DNA of 64,000 nucleotides, from assembly GCF_008254045.1 (NCBI RefSeq), contig NZ_CP042425.1, positions 3,410,001-3,474,000 of the forward strand. Reading direction: 5' to 3'. The DNA is from Limnoglobus roseus (lineage in GTDB: Bacteria; Planctomycetota; Planctomycetia; Gemmatales; Gemmataceae). Made by a program: the position numbers and the translations under genes. Shown here one piece after another: positions 1 to 8,793 of the stretch. Every line of letters begins with the position of its first letter. The first letter of the stretch is position 1. The notes beneath the pieces are model-generated. The model saw nothing but the letters and a program-made list of their open reading frames with translations, searched no databases and was not told the DNA's origin.

Positions 1-510
1 GCCGCGTTTGACGAGGCCGAACGGGATGTGATCGTCAAGAAGGCGGATGAACTACTTGCCGTGTTGACACTCGATGAGCGAAAGGACGGGGTTCAGTACT
101 TGCTCCTTGAGGTGGCTTCGGACCGCGCTGGTTCGGCATCCGCCCCGCTCTTTCGTGGCCAGATCGGCAAGTCCGATCCGGTGAGTCTCGGATCGATGGC
201 CGGCGTTTTGGGCCGGGCGAAGGGCGATTGGCCGGTCGAACTCCTGAGACCCTTGTTAGACGATCAGCGGCAGACAGATCGAGTGTACTACGTCCGGACC
301 AAAAATTGGAAGCCCCCGGTTCCGACTCCGTTGAGGATCGGCGGCCAGGACGACGGCTATGAAAAAGTGCCGGTTCGGGTCTGCGATGCGGCCGCGGAAG
401 CTATGGGAGAAATCCTCCCGGCTACAGCAGGGAAGTTCCCGGATGAGCCTGACCGAACCACAGTAGACCAATACGTTTCCCGCCTGAAGCAGAAGCTCCC
501 CTCAAAATAA
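1..510 (+). CDS. Hypothetical protein, 5' end outside window
   Basis: The reading frame is open from base 1 and ends with TAA at 508-510. A GTG at 28 could be a start, but the frame continues upstream without a stop, so the gene is probably cut by the window edge. The visible protein is about 170 residues, soluble-looking, with no membrane segment and no signal peptide. I recognise no family. The C-terminal third contains a short Pro/Asp-rich stretch, then a basic tail ending KQKLPSK. It runs tail-to-tail with the kinase-tubulin gene, whose stop lies 48 bases away, so the two are not co-transcribed. Confidence 0.6.
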   Translation, partial: AAFDEAERDVIVKKADELLAVLTLDERKDGVQYLLLEVASDRAGSASAPLFRGQIGKSDPVSLGSMAGVLGRAKGDWPVELLRPLLDDQRQTDRVYYVRTKNWKPPVPTPLRIGGQDDGYEKVPVRVCDAAAEAMGEILPATAGKFPDEPDRTTVDQYVSRLKQKLPSK

Positions 511-558
511 TCGCCCACCCTTTGGCGCATTCGGGGCATCGGCTTCCGGTGGACTTTC

Positions 559-3500
559 CTACCGCGTTTCCAGCGGCACCCATTGCTGCACGTCGAAGCG
601 GCTGTGCGGCGATTGCTCGACCGTGGCGGCGGCCTCGGAGTAAGCGTCCCAGCACGGCTCGATCAGCTTCATCAGGTCGGCGGCTCGCAGGTGGCCCTGC
701 TCGCGGCAGAAGAGTAAGTCCGTCCCCTGACCCTGCACGCTCACGATCACTGCCTTCGGGGCGACCTTCTTCACCTCGCGGGCGAACGTTGCCCCCGGTG
801 CGGTCGCCGGGACGAGGACGTAAGTCTTCTCTTCCTCGGCCGGCCCCGGGGCTTGCGGGCAGGCGAGCTTCAGGTAGTGGCCGATGCGCTGGACGAGCGG
901 CCCCTTCTTCGCCTCCTGGCTCGTCAGTTCCACCTGCGACACGTCCTGCGTCGGCACGATGTACGCCAGGAACGCGGCCGTTTGCTCGATCATCGGCACG
1001 CACAGGCCGCGGTACAGGTCGGAGTTCGTCCGGCACAGGTCCACCAGCCCGCCGCGCGGCTCGATCACCAGCTTGTCCAGGATGTCGTACAGCCGCATGA
1101 TCTCGTCGCCGGGCACGCCGCGGAGCATGTCGGCGGCGGCGTGGTCGAGTTGGTCGTCGCCGTTCGGCAGCACCACTCGCATCGTGTTCGTCAGCGACAG
1201 CGTCGCCTGCACCGACTCGTCCGGCACGTCCGGGGTGAGCGCCAGCCCGGTGAGGCCGAAGCGACTGCCGGGGGCCGGGGCGGGCGGGGCGTCGGCCTGG
1301 CGGAGCATCGCGTCGAGTTGGTCGCGGGCCATCTGGACGTTCCGCCAGCGGTCGTCGAGCTTGCTCGCGAGCTTGCGGTAGAACCGGGCTGTCGCGTGCG
1401 TCAGGTCTTCGGCCGTCCGTAGGTCGAAGAACTGCTTGAGCGCGTCGAGGAAGTGCCGCAGTTGCCGGGCGGGGCCGCCGAACAGCTTGAACCCGCCGCC
1501 GCCGGCCTGACAGGTTTCGTAGGCGGCCTTCACGGCGGTGAGCGACTTCTCACGGCGGTCCACCATTGCCGCCGCCTGTTGCTCGGCCACGATGGCGGCC
1601 GAGTTCATTGCGCCCATGACCCGTTCCAGCGTCGTCGACAGCGCGTACAGGCGTGGGCCGTGAATCTCACCGAGGGGGCGGACGAGTTCCGTCAGTTCGT
1701 TTTCCCACGCCCGCCGCGCGTTGCGGATGCCGCTGTCGAGCATCCGGCTCAGCCGGCCGCGGCGGTACGGGCTGTCCGTGTCGCTCGTCGGTTCCAGGCC
1801 GATCAGCTCGCGGGCTTGCTCCCACGCGACGGCCGACCACGCCGCGCCGTCGTTCTGCTTCGCGACCGGGTCCACCTGCTCGGTGAGACTCGCCAGCCAG
1901 GCGGTGACGACCTCCGTTGGCGAGCCGGTCGGGCCGCTCCGCGATTCCTGCACGATGAACTTCTGGATGTCGGCGGGCATCAGCCGCGGGTCGTTGAAGA
2001 TGTCGTCGATGAGCCGTTGCGCCGGGACCGGCAGGCGGTCGCGGTGGTGGGCGGACCAGTTCTTCAACAAGGTCGTACACAGTTGCCGGGCGGCCGACCG
2101 TAGGAGCAACCCGCGGGGGAACCAGACGCCGAAGGTGCCGAACCCGCGGAACGGCGTCCGCCCCGGGGCGGGCTTGCGGCTGCGGATGTCTTCCAACCCG
2201 GAGCCGAGCGGCGTGGTGAGGTCGTGCGTGATGTAGCCGGCCAAGTGCGTGACGCAGTCGCGGAAGTTCTCTTGCGTCCGGTGGGCCATCGGCAGCAGGT
2301 ACGTGGCCGTGAACGGCAGGCCGCGGGCTTCCATCTTGGGGCCGCCGTCGCCGCCGTACTGGGCCGAGAACGGCACGTCCGGGTCGGCGTAGTGGTTCAG
2401 TTCGGTGAGCGTGGCGTACACGTTCGCCAGTTCCGCCGCCGGGGATCGCGGGTCTTCCGGCGCGCCGCAGAAGACGAACGCCGTCACCGGGGCGTCGGCC
2501 ATGTTGAACTTCGCCAGCGCCCGCCGGATCGTGTGGCCGAGGTCGAGCAGGAAGCCGCTGCCGCCGCCGGTCGCGCTCGCGAAGACGTAGACCGTCGGCA
2601 CCTTCTCCCGCGGCAGCAGGCCCGTCTGGTCGGCCGACTGCTTCACCGCCTCCGGGTGGATGGCCGTCTGAATTTCGATCCGCAGGCGCGTCCCGACCTT
2701 AAGGAAGTTGTCGCAGAACGCCAGCCGGCCGAGCGCCCGTGAGCCTTCCGTCGCCAGCGACCGCGGCATCGCGTAGAGCTTCTCCCGCGGCATCCATTCG
2801 AGGATCGGGTCGAGGTGCTTGCGGCGGTAATTCGTCACCGGCTGGAGCGGTAGGTGGACGACTTGTTCCGGCTGAATCGCGGCGTCGGTCTTGTCGCCGC
2901 CGAGTTTGCCCGTCGTGTCGGGGTCGGTGTCGAGGTAGAGGAAGCGGAAACTCGGGATCTGGTTCAGGTCGCCGAGGCGGTCGAGCAGGCGGCAGCGGAC
3001 TTGTTGGATCGCCCGCCGGCCGAAACTGCCGACGCCGATCAGCACCGCCGGTCGCAGCACGCCCACGTCCAGTCGCGTGACGGTCATCGACTCGTCATCG
3101 GCCTTCGGCGGCGGCGTTTCGACCCCCGGCCCCGGGCGTGGCGTCGGGCCGCCGCCCACCGGCCGCGGCGTGCGCAGGACCGCCGCCTCGCTGTTCGCGA
3201 TCAGTGCGTGGACGAACGCGGCACAACTCGGGAAGCGGTCGTCCGGGTTCTTCGACAAGGCCCGGGCGACGATCGGCCGGTCGTCCGGTAGCAGGGAGCT
3301 CAGATCCGGCGGCTCGGTCATGTGCTGGAGCGCGAGCTGCCGAATGTTCTTCCCGCCGAACGGCTTCCCGCCGGTCAGCAGTTCGAGGTACACGATCGCG
3401 AGGCTGTACTGGTCGGAGTGCTTGGAAATCTTGTTCGTGAACGTCTCCGGGGCCGCGTACACCGGCGTCACGCCGCCCATGAGGCCGGACGAACTGTGCC

Positions 3501-4041
3501 GTTCGAGGTGCTTCACCAGCCCGAAGTCGGCCACTTTGACGCGGTCGCCGACGAGGAACAGGTTCTTCGGCTTCACGTCGAGGTGCTGGAGGTTGTGCTT
3601 CTCGTTGAGGAAGTCCAACCCTTCGGCCGCGTCGGCGAGGTAGCCGAGCAACAGGTCGCGCGGAATGCCCGACCGCCCGGCCGTCTGGTACACGACGAAG
3701 GCGTCGTGCAGGCTCTTGTCGGCCAACTCCATGAGGATGAGCAGTTCGCCGGACTGGTTGTCGATCCGCTCGATGGAGATGACGAACGGGTGCCGGACTT
3801 CCTTCATCCGGCCGAGGGCTTTGAGTTCCTGCTCGGCCTTGACCGCGTCGCCGTCGAGGGAGTTGAGGTTGCCGAAAACGAACTTGATGGCCTTGTGCAG
3901 TCCGCCCGGCGCGGAGCACTTCCATACCTCGCCGAACCCGCCGCTGCCGATGGGGGCGATGAGTTGATAGCCCGCTAAAACTTCGTCACCCGGCTCGCGA
4001 AGGCCGATCATGGCAGTACCCGGCGTCGGAATAATTGGCAC
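559..4041 (-). CDS. Serine/threonine kinase fused to tubulin-like (Tubulin_2) domain
   Basis: The protein has 1160 residues. Residues 25-285 form a Hanks-type kinase: glycine loop GSGGFGEVWK (32-41), Lys53 in AIKF, catalytic loop HLDVKPKN (153-160), DFG 172-174 and APE 197-199. The residue before the catalytic Asp155 is Leu instead of the usual Arg, so this is a non-RD kinase. A Pro-rich linker (290-315) leads to a large domain that opens with GVGSFGRRA (336-344) and carries a glycine-rich nucleotide loop TGGGSGF (491-497). That layout matches the bacterial tubulin-like domain Pfam calls Tubulin_2 (named from memory). No transmembrane segment is seen, so the protein is probably cytoplasmic. 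The start used is ATG 4041; an internal Met (residue 11) is an alternative. Inferred role: phosphorylation linked to a GTP-dependent, filament-like or scaffold domain. Substrates are unknown. Confidence 0.88.
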   Translation of the reverse strand: MPIIPTPGTAMIGLREPGDEVLAGYQLIAPIGSGGFGEVWKCSAPGGLHKAIKFVFGNLNSLDGDAVKAEQELKALGRMKEVRHPFVISIERIDNQSGELLILMELADKSLHDAFVVYQTAGRSGIPRDLLLGYLADAAEGLDFLNEKHNLQHLDVKPKNLFLVGDRVKVADFGLVKHLERHSSSGLMGGVTPVYAAPETFTNKISKHSDQYSLAIVYLELLTGGKPFGGKNIRQLALQHMTEPPDLSSLLPDDRPIVARALSKNPDDRFPSCAAFVHALIANSEAAVLRTPRPVGGGPTPRPGPGVETPPPKADDESMTVTRLDVGVLRPAVLIGVGSFGRRAIQQVRCRLLDRLGDLNQIPSFRFLYLDTDPDTTGKLGGDKTDAAIQPEQVVHLPLQPVTNYRRKHLDPILEWMPREKLYAMPRSLATEGSRALGRLAFCDNFLKVGTRLRIEIQTAIHPEAVKQSADQTGLLPREKVPTVYVFASATGGGSGFLLDLGHTIRRALAKFNMADAPVTAFVFCGAPEDPRSPAAELANVYATLTELNHYADPDVPFSAQYGGDGGPKMEARGLPFTATYLLPMAHRTQENFRDCVTHLAGYITHDLTTPLGSGLEDIRSRKPAPGRTPFRGFGTFGVWFPRGLLLRSAARQLCTTLLKNWSAHHRDRLPVPAQRLIDDIFNDPRLMPADIQKFIVQESRSGPTGSPTEVVTAWLASLTEQVDPVAKQNDGAAWSAVAWEQARELIGLEPTSDTDSPYRRGRLSRMLDSGIRNARRAWENELTELVRPLGEIHGPRLYALSTTLERVMGAMNSAAIVAEQQAAAMVDRREKSLTAVKAAYETCQAGGGGFKLFGGPARQLRHFLDALKQFFDLRTAEDLTHATARFYRKLASKLDDRWRNVQMARDQLDAMLRQADAPPAPAPGSRFGLTGLALTPDVPDESVQATLSLTNTMRVVLPNGDDQLDHAAADMLRGVPGDEIMRLYDILDKLVIEPRGGLVDLCRTNSDLYRGLCVPMIEQTAAFLAYIVPTQDVSQVELTSQEAKKGPLVQRIGHYLKLACPQAPGPAEEEKTYVLVPATAPGATFAREVKKVAPKAVIVSVQGQGTDLLFCREQGHLRAADLMKLIEPCWDAYSEAAATVEQSPHSRFDVQQWVPLETR

Positions 4042-4204
4042 TCTACGCTAGGTCACAGGAGGGCGGGCGTCCAATGGGGAGGGGGGTTAGACGCCGACTG
4101 ATGCTTTAGTGTAGACGAATTTCCGACGAAAGTTGGTACGAGAATTGAGACAAAGGCAAGAAATTATGCCGAAGAGTGAGTCGCCGGGGCAAATGAGCGC
4201 GATA

Positions 4205-5107
4205 TTAACGGTGAACCGAGGGATAAAGTTCCGGTCGATTCATCTCCGCGGGCGAGTTGATCTTGTCGATGGTCGCAACTGATTCCTGCCTGGCCATGCG
4301 TAGTCGATCTTTCGCTTTCTGCCGGTGAGAGCGGCTGAGGAGCGATTTCACGTTGAAGAAGTAGGGGAACCGCAACCCCTGTCGGAAGTGCGGGACGCTG
4401 GTGGCCCGAATGAATTCGCTCGCGTAGGCGTGCAGGCGAACGTCACAACTGTTGGCCTGAACGATGCGGTCGATCAAACACCTGTCGAGCGCCTTGCGGA
4501 GTAACCGCCGCGGGCGTTCCGCAGAGCGGTTGAGCGCCGAGAATCGCGGGACGGACCAACCCAGCCGATCGGCCATCGCGTGGACCGACGCGGCAAACTT
4601 TTCGACGACGCCGAAGCCCAAGAAGTGGTGCTGGAGAATCCCGACGGCCGTGTGGAAGGCTTCGTCCGGGTCGGCATCGATCTCCTCGGCACTGAGACCC
4701 GTCACGTACTGCGTCTGGAGGTTTCTGGCCCATTCGTGGACGAGGAACTGTCCCAGACCGCCCCGCGGCCGGACGATCTCCCGGTGGTCGGGCCGGTCAG
4801 AGTTCAGCAGGTGGTTGTAGTGCGAGATTACCTGATCGACCGGGTCGCGAAAGAACGTGACGTACCGCGACAGCGGGGCAAGGCGGAGGTGCAGGCCGAA
4901 GCGAAAATGCCCCATCACCGCCCGCGGGAGTTGCCGCCGGGCGAAGGCGTGGAACACGTCGAGTTGTTCCCGGTGGCCGGGGTAAATCGGGTAGAGGTTC
5001 CCCGGCCGGTACTGTTGTTCGACGATAAACCGGAGCGTGGTCCCGGCCGTCTTGGGGATGTGCATGAAGAGGAGCAGGGCCGGCGGGTTCGACGATTCGG
5101 CGGGCAT
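4205..5107 (-). CDS. Sulfotransferase family protein
   Basis: The protein has 300 residues and should transfer sulfate from PAPS to a carbohydrate or small-molecule hydroxyl. The N-terminal HIPKTAGTT (16-24) is the 5'-phosphosulfate-binding loop of the Sulfotransfer_2/heparan 2-O-sulfotransferase-like group. FFRDPVDQVISHYNHL (85-100) carries the 3'-phosphate-binding Arg and Ser. No signal peptide or membrane anchor is visible, unlike the eukaryotic Golgi enzymes. It lies between the kinase-tubulin gene and a metallophosphatase on the same strand, with gaps over 120 bases, so operon membership is uncertain. The acceptor cannot be predicted. Planctomycete genomes are rich in sulfatases and sulfotransferases, which fits. 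Confidence 0.85.
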   Translation of the reverse strand: MPAESSNPPALLLFMHIPKTAGTTLRFIVEQQYRPGNLYPIYPGHREQLDVFHAFARRQLPRAVMGHFRFGLHLRLAPLSRYVTFFRDPVDQVISHYNHLLNSDRPDHREIVRPRGGLGQFLVHEWARNLQTQYVTGLSAEEIDADPDEAFHTAVGILQHHFLGFGVVEKFAASVHAMADRLGWSVPRFSALNRSAERPRRLLRKALDRCLIDRIVQANSCDVRLHAYASEFIRATSVPHFRQGLRFPYFFNVKSLLSRSHRQKAKDRLRMARQESVATIDKINSPAEMNRPELYPSVHR

Positions 5108-5233
5108 GGCACATCCTTGATTCGATGGGGGAACGGTCCGACCGTTCGCAACTCAAGTGGGCAGGTGGAGAATCACGGATTCGTCAGAAAAGCGGGCGCA
5201 CTCTTCTCACGTGCTTGCTCTCATCTTCGTTGC

Positions 5234-5941
5234 TCAAAATGACCGACAGTCTGTTCGAAGCATTCCGGAATTGTTCGTTTGCCAAACGTGTCCGCTCACG
5301 GTGTCGAGTGCCGTCAACCAACCGCCCCGCACGCAGTTGGTGTCGATGCAAACCAGATGGCCCAAATCGAGAATCGCACCCGACCGTTGTGGCGTGTGTC
5401 CGACGATGGCGACTTTACCCGAGTAATGAGGCAAAGTCGTGTCGGCCTGTGTGACTCTCCAGCGGAGGGCGAGGGCCGGTTGATCCGCCATCGGCAACTC
5501 CGGCACGTACCCGGCGTGGAGGAACAAGTGTGTGAGCGTTTCGTGGTACGGGCGACAATCGGACAAGAACTGGAGGTGGCGTTTGGGAAACCAGTCGGTC
5601 AGTGCGCGGCGCGGCCCACCGGCTGCCCAACCGTAGGACCGAAGAGTGTCCGTGCCGCCCAAGGCGAGCCACTTCCGCAAGTTGCCGCTGTCACGGAGGG
5701 CATCGAGCAGCGATTCTTCGTGGTTGCCGAGGAGTGGGATCAGTTGGCAGGAATCGCGGAGTGAGAGAATTCGATCGAGAACGCCGCGACTATATGGCCC
5801 GCGGTCGATGTAGTCGCCCAGGAAGATGAGCGTATCTTCCCGGTCCGGCTGAAGGGCATCAAGAAGGGCATCCAAGGCCGAGAGGCAACCGTGGATGTCG
5901 CCGATGGCGATGGTGCGATAGGCCATGCCCCCGCCCTCCAT
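5234..5941 (-). CDS. Calcineurin-like metallophosphoesterase (PPP/ApaH-like)
   Basis: The protein has 235 residues and the full set of dinuclear metal motifs of the PPP-type phosphatases: GDIHG (14-18), GDYIDRG (42-48), GNHEE (72-76), LHAG (141-144) and GHTP (181-184). It should hydrolyse phosphoserine/threonine or a dinucleotide polyphosphate such as Ap4A. The short length and IDTNC motif after GHTP fit bacterial PrpE/ApaH-like enzymes. ATG 5941 is used; the Met at residue 6 is equally possible because only MEGGG is gained. It might counteract one of the local protein kinases, but nothing in the sequence links them. Confidence 0.88.
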   Translation of the reverse strand: MEGGGMAYRTIAIGDIHGCLSALDALLDALQPDREDTLIFLGDYIDRGPYSRGVLDRILSLRDSCQLIPLLGNHEESLLDALRDSGNLRKWLALGGTDTLRSYGWAAGGPRRALTDWFPKRHLQFLSDCRPYHETLTHLFLHAGYVPELPMADQPALALRWRVTQADTTLPHYSGKVAIVGHTPQRSGAILDLGHLVCIDTNCVRGGWLTALDTVSGHVWQTNNSGMLRTDCRSF

Positions 5942-5976
5942 TCGGCTATCCTTGGATATTTCTGCGCGGCTCGGAC

Positions 5977-8091
5977 TCAGTCCACGTACAGGAACTCGTT
6001 CAGGTTCAGCAAGGCGTGGCAGAGGTCGGCGACGGCCTCGCCGCTGGTGCCGGGGTGCGCGGCCAGGAACTTCGTCGTGCGGTCTCGCTCGTCGGCGGTC
6101 GGCGGCCGGGAGAGGGCGAGGCGGAACGCGCGGTCCACGATCTTCGCCTGATCGTCGCCAGCGTCCTTCTGCAAGCGGGCGGCGAACGTCTTCGCGAAGT
6201 CGAGGACGATCGTGTCGTTGAGCAGCATCAGCGATTGCGGGGCGGTCGTCGTCACGAAGCGGCGGGAGCAGGTTTCACTGCGGTCCGGGGCGTCGAAGAG
6301 CGTGAAGAACGGGTAGCGGAGGTTCCGCTTCACGGCCACGTACACGCTGCGGCGGTTGCGGTCGGCGGCCGACGCGGACGGCGTCCACCCGCCGGTGCCC
6401 TTCAACTCGGTAGGCAGTTCCGGGAACACGCTCGGCCCGCCGGCCTTTTCGTTCAACACGCCGCACACAGCCAGCATCGCGTCGCGGAGCGATTCGCCGT
6501 CCAACCGCTTCCGGGGGGCGTGCCAGAGCAAGTCGTTCTCGGGATCGACCGACGCCCCGTCGGGAGAACCCTCGGCGGCTTGGCGGTACGCGGCCGACGT
6601 GACCAGCAGGCGGTAGACGTGCTTCACCGACCAACCGCTCGCGGTGAAGTCGTTCGCCAGCCAGTCGAGCAGTTCGGGGTGGGTCGGTTTCTCGCCGGTG
6701 AGGCCGAAGTCGCTGGTGGTGGCGACAAGACCGCGCTCGAAGACGTGCTGCCAGACGCGGTTGACCATCACGCGGGCCGTCAGCGGGTTCTTCGCGTCGG
6801 CAATCCAGTTCGCCAGGGCGGTGCGGCGGCCGGTCGACGTCGCGGTCGGCTTTACCTCCGCGTCACGGTCGTCGATGGAAGAGATGAACCCCGGGTCGAG
6901 TTCGTCCCCCTTCTTCCGCCAGTCGCCACGCTTGAGCTTGTACTGCGGCGGGGCGACGGGGCCGACGTCCGTCATGGCCATCGCCGTCGGGGGGGCGGTC
7001 GGTTTCTCCTTCGCGTGCTCGGCCAGCTGTTTCTGCATCCCCTCCCACTTCGTCTTCTGCTCGCCCTTCATCTGCGTCGGGGTGAACTTGCGGGCCCCGA
7101 CGACCTGCTTCTCGCACATCTCGGCGATCTGCTTCTGCCATGGCGTGCGGTCAGCGAACGGGATGTCGATCAGCTTCGCGTAGTCCTCGTCGAACCGCGA
7201 CCGCTCCTTCTTCGACGCCTTCTCGCGGAACGGCTCCTCGATCTCGGCCATCTGCTTGCGGACCGCGGCCGTCTTCGCCTCCCACGCGGCCGTCTTCGCC
7301 TCCCACGCGGCCTGCTGTTGCGGCGGCAGCACCGGGCGGTCGCTCGGCCAGAAGCCGGCGAAGAACGCCTGCATTCGGTAGTAGTCGTCCTGCGAAACGG
7401 GGTCGGTCTTGTGGTCGTGGCACTTCGCGCAGCCGAGCGTGATGCCGAGGAACGCGGCGGCGGTCGTGTCGGTGATGTCGTTGAGGATTTCCTGCCGCCG
7501 CTGTTCGAGGTTCACGGCGTTCGATTCGTCGGGGTAGTGGCGGAGGAACCCCGTGGCCGCGGCCACGGTGGGGTCGTTCGGCGCGATCTCGTCGGCCGCC
7601 AACTGCTCGCGGAGAAAGCGGTCATACGGCTTGTCGGTGTTGAAGCTGTCGATGACGTAGTCGCGGTACCGCCACGCGGTCGGCCGGGCGGCGTCGGCCT
7701 TGAAGCCGTCCGACTCGGCGTACCGGGCGAGGTCGAGCCACCACACGGCGACGCGCTCGCCGAAGTGCGACGACGCGAGCAGGCGGTCCACGACTTTCTC
7801 GTAGGCGGTCGGCGACGTGTCCTTTTCGAAGGCGGCCAGTTCCGCCGGGGTCGGGGGCAGCCCGGTCAGGTCGAACGTCACGCGGCGGAGCAGGGCGGCT
7901 TTCGCGGCCGGGGGCGAGTACCCGAGTTTGGCGGCTTCAAGTTTCGCCAGCAGGAACGCATCGACCGGGTGGGCCGAACCCTTTGGCACGGCCGGCTTCG
8001 TGGCTGGCTTGTACGCCCATTCGCCCGGCAGTTCCGCGGCCGGTGCGAGGCGAACGACGACGAGTAAAAGTGCGAGCGGGAGGAAGCGCAT
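5977..8091 (-). CDS. DUF1549/DUF1553 domain secreted protein
   Basis: The protein has 704 residues and begins with a clear signal peptide (MRFLPLALLLVVVRLAPAAE). The N-terminal half is DUF1549, with the conserved haem-like motif CAKCHDHK. The C-terminal half is DUF1553, with the typical block NPLTARVMVNRVWQHVFERG. A central charged, coiled-coil-prone linker holds a 21-bp tandem duplication (7265-7306). The usual N-terminal cytochrome (PSCyt1) domain is absent, so this is the short form. Such proteins are hallmark planctomycete periplasmic proteins of unproven function and normally sit beside a DUF1501 gene. Here the DUF1501 gene is about 8 kb away. A 64-bp palindrome lies in its upstream region. 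Confidence 0.9.
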   Translation of the reverse strand: MRFLPLALLLVVVRLAPAAELPGEWAYKPATKPAVPKGSAHPVDAFLLAKLEAAKLGYSPPAAKAALLRRVTFDLTGLPPTPAELAAFEKDTSPTAYEKVVDRLLASSHFGERVAVWWLDLARYAESDGFKADAARPTAWRYRDYVIDSFNTDKPYDRFLREQLAADEIAPNDPTVAAATGFLRHYPDESNAVNLEQRRQEILNDITDTTAAAFLGITLGCAKCHDHKTDPVSQDDYYRMQAFFAGFWPSDRPVLPPQQQAAWEAKTAAWEAKTAAVRKQMAEIEEPFREKASKKERSRFDEDYAKLIDIPFADRTPWQKQIAEMCEKQVVGARKFTPTQMKGEQKTKWEGMQKQLAEHAKEKPTAPPTAMAMTDVGPVAPPQYKLKRGDWRKKGDELDPGFISSIDDRDAEVKPTATSTGRRTALANWIADAKNPLTARVMVNRVWQHVFERGLVATTSDFGLTGEKPTHPELLDWLANDFTASGWSVKHVYRLLVTSAAYRQAAEGSPDGASVDPENDLLWHAPRKRLDGESLRDAMLAVCGVLNEKAGGPSVFPELPTELKGTGGWTPSASAADRNRRSVYVAVKRNLRYPFFTLFDAPDRSETCSRRFVTTTAPQSLMLLNDTIVLDFAKTFAARLQKDAGDDQAKIVDRAFRLALSRPPTADERDRTTKFLAAHPGTSGEAVADLCHALLNLNEFLYVD
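7265..7306. repeat. 21-bp tandem duplication inside the DUF1549/1553 gene
   Basis: Two adjacent identical 21-base units (7265-7285 and 7286-7306) encode a repeated seven-residue block, AWEAKTA, in the linker between the two DUF domains. The length is a multiple of three and keeps the frame. A heptad repeat in a charged linker would simply lengthen a coiled coil. Confidence 0.85.
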
Positions 8092-8173
8092 TGGCGGGTC
8101 CGGTCGGCGGGGGTGAGCTTCCGCTAGTGTAACCGGCCGGCTGGGACAGAGGCAATCGGATTCTTGAAGGCGT

Positions 8174-8237
8174 TAGAATCCGAAGCGGAAGGGACGGGGT
8201 GTTGCGCAACACCCCGTCCCTTCCGCTTCGGATTCTA
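8174..8237. repeat. Perfect 64-bp palindrome (intergenic repeat, family A)
   Basis: Bases 8174-8205 are the exact reverse complement of 8206-8237, with no loop: 32 paired bases per arm. It lies downstream of rplU and upstream of the DUF1549/1553 gene, both on the minus strand. The core is related to the palindrome at 8657-8723: over 26 aligned bases (8176-8201 against 8659-8684) 22 match. It could act as a bidirectional transcription terminator, but it has no T-run and is longer than needed. Confidence 0.95.
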
Positions 8238-8251
8238 CAAGCCAGTCAGGA

Positions 8252-8560
8252 CTAGCCGACGATTTGCTTGACCTTCACGCGGATGTGCGGCTGCGTGTGA
8301 CCGCGGAGCCGCTTGGACGCCTTGCGGCGGCGGAAATACTGGGCGACGGTCTTCACCTTCGGGAAGTCCACCACCTCGGCGACCACCTTCGCGCCGGCGA
8401 CGAGCGGTTGGCCGATCGTCGCCCCGCCGTCTTTACCGATGAGCAGCACTTGGGTCAGTTCGACCGTGTCGCCGACCTTCACGTCGCGGTAGTCGATCGT
8501 GACGCTCTCGCCCTCTGCCACCCGGTACTGTCGGCTGCCGTCTTCGAAAATCGCGTACAT
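8252..8560 (-). CDS. rplU: Ribosomal protein L21 (bL21)
   Basis: The protein has 102 residues and matches bacterial L21 along its whole length: MYAIFEDGSRQYRV at the start, VLLIG in the middle, and the C-terminal basic block FRRRKASKRLRGHTQPHIRV that contacts 23S rRNA. ATG 8560 is chosen because it gives the family's normal length and follows a GAAGGACG ribosome site. The frame stays open further upstream, but that extension is only translated palindrome. L21 is usually followed by rpmA (L27); here the next downstream items are a 64-bp palindrome and an unrelated secreted protein, so rpmA must lie elsewhere. Confidence 0.96.
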   Translation of the reverse strand: MYAIFEDGSRQYRVAEGESVTIDYRDVKVGDTVELTQVLLIGKDGGATIGQPLVAGAKVVAEVVDFPKVKTVAQYFRRRKASKRLRGHTQPHIRVKVKQIVG

Positions 8561-8656
8561 CGGAAAACGTCCTTCGTTCAGTTGTCTCGTTCGCAGACGA
8601 ATTGCGAAGGCTGTTAATGTAGCAATCCGAAGGCAGGTGGCCAGGGATTTTGCCCG

Positions 8657-8723
8657 TTGGAACCCGGAGCGGGAGCGACGGGGTGAAGTGCCTCCACCCC
8701 GTCGCTCCCGCTCCGGGTTCCAA
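8657..8723. repeat. Long inverted repeat, 29-bp arms (family A)
   Basis: Bases 8657-8685 pair perfectly with 8695-8723 around a 9-base loop. It lies in the divergent region between rplU (minus) and the BatA-like gene (plus), so a terminator role is unlikely for either gene. It shares its core with the palindrome at 8174-8237. The four differences between the two copies are matched in both arms, so each stays self-complementary. Confidence 0.95.
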
Positions 8724-8793
8724 AAACCTCTCGCCAACAACGACTTGGCGGGCGCGTTCTGCACTTCAGGTTGCCAGTAGGTACAATCGTGTC

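Noticed and set aside
4042..4204. Possible promoter of the kinase-tubulin gene
   Set aside because: The region is AT-richer than the genes but no convincing -35/-10 pair with normal spacing was found.
6016..8067. 683-residue open frame on the plus strand opposite the DUF1549/1553 gene
   Set aside because: It is the antisense of a clearly conserved gene; long open antisense frames are expected at this GC content. Its translation is Arg/Val-rich with no domain.
8561..8764. N-terminal extension of rplU through the palindrome
   Set aside because: L21 has its normal length from ATG 8560, and the extension translates repeat sequence only.
8650..8793. N-terminal extension of the BatA-like gene
   Set aside because: The first 48 residues are translated palindrome; the BatA module begins at ATG 8794.
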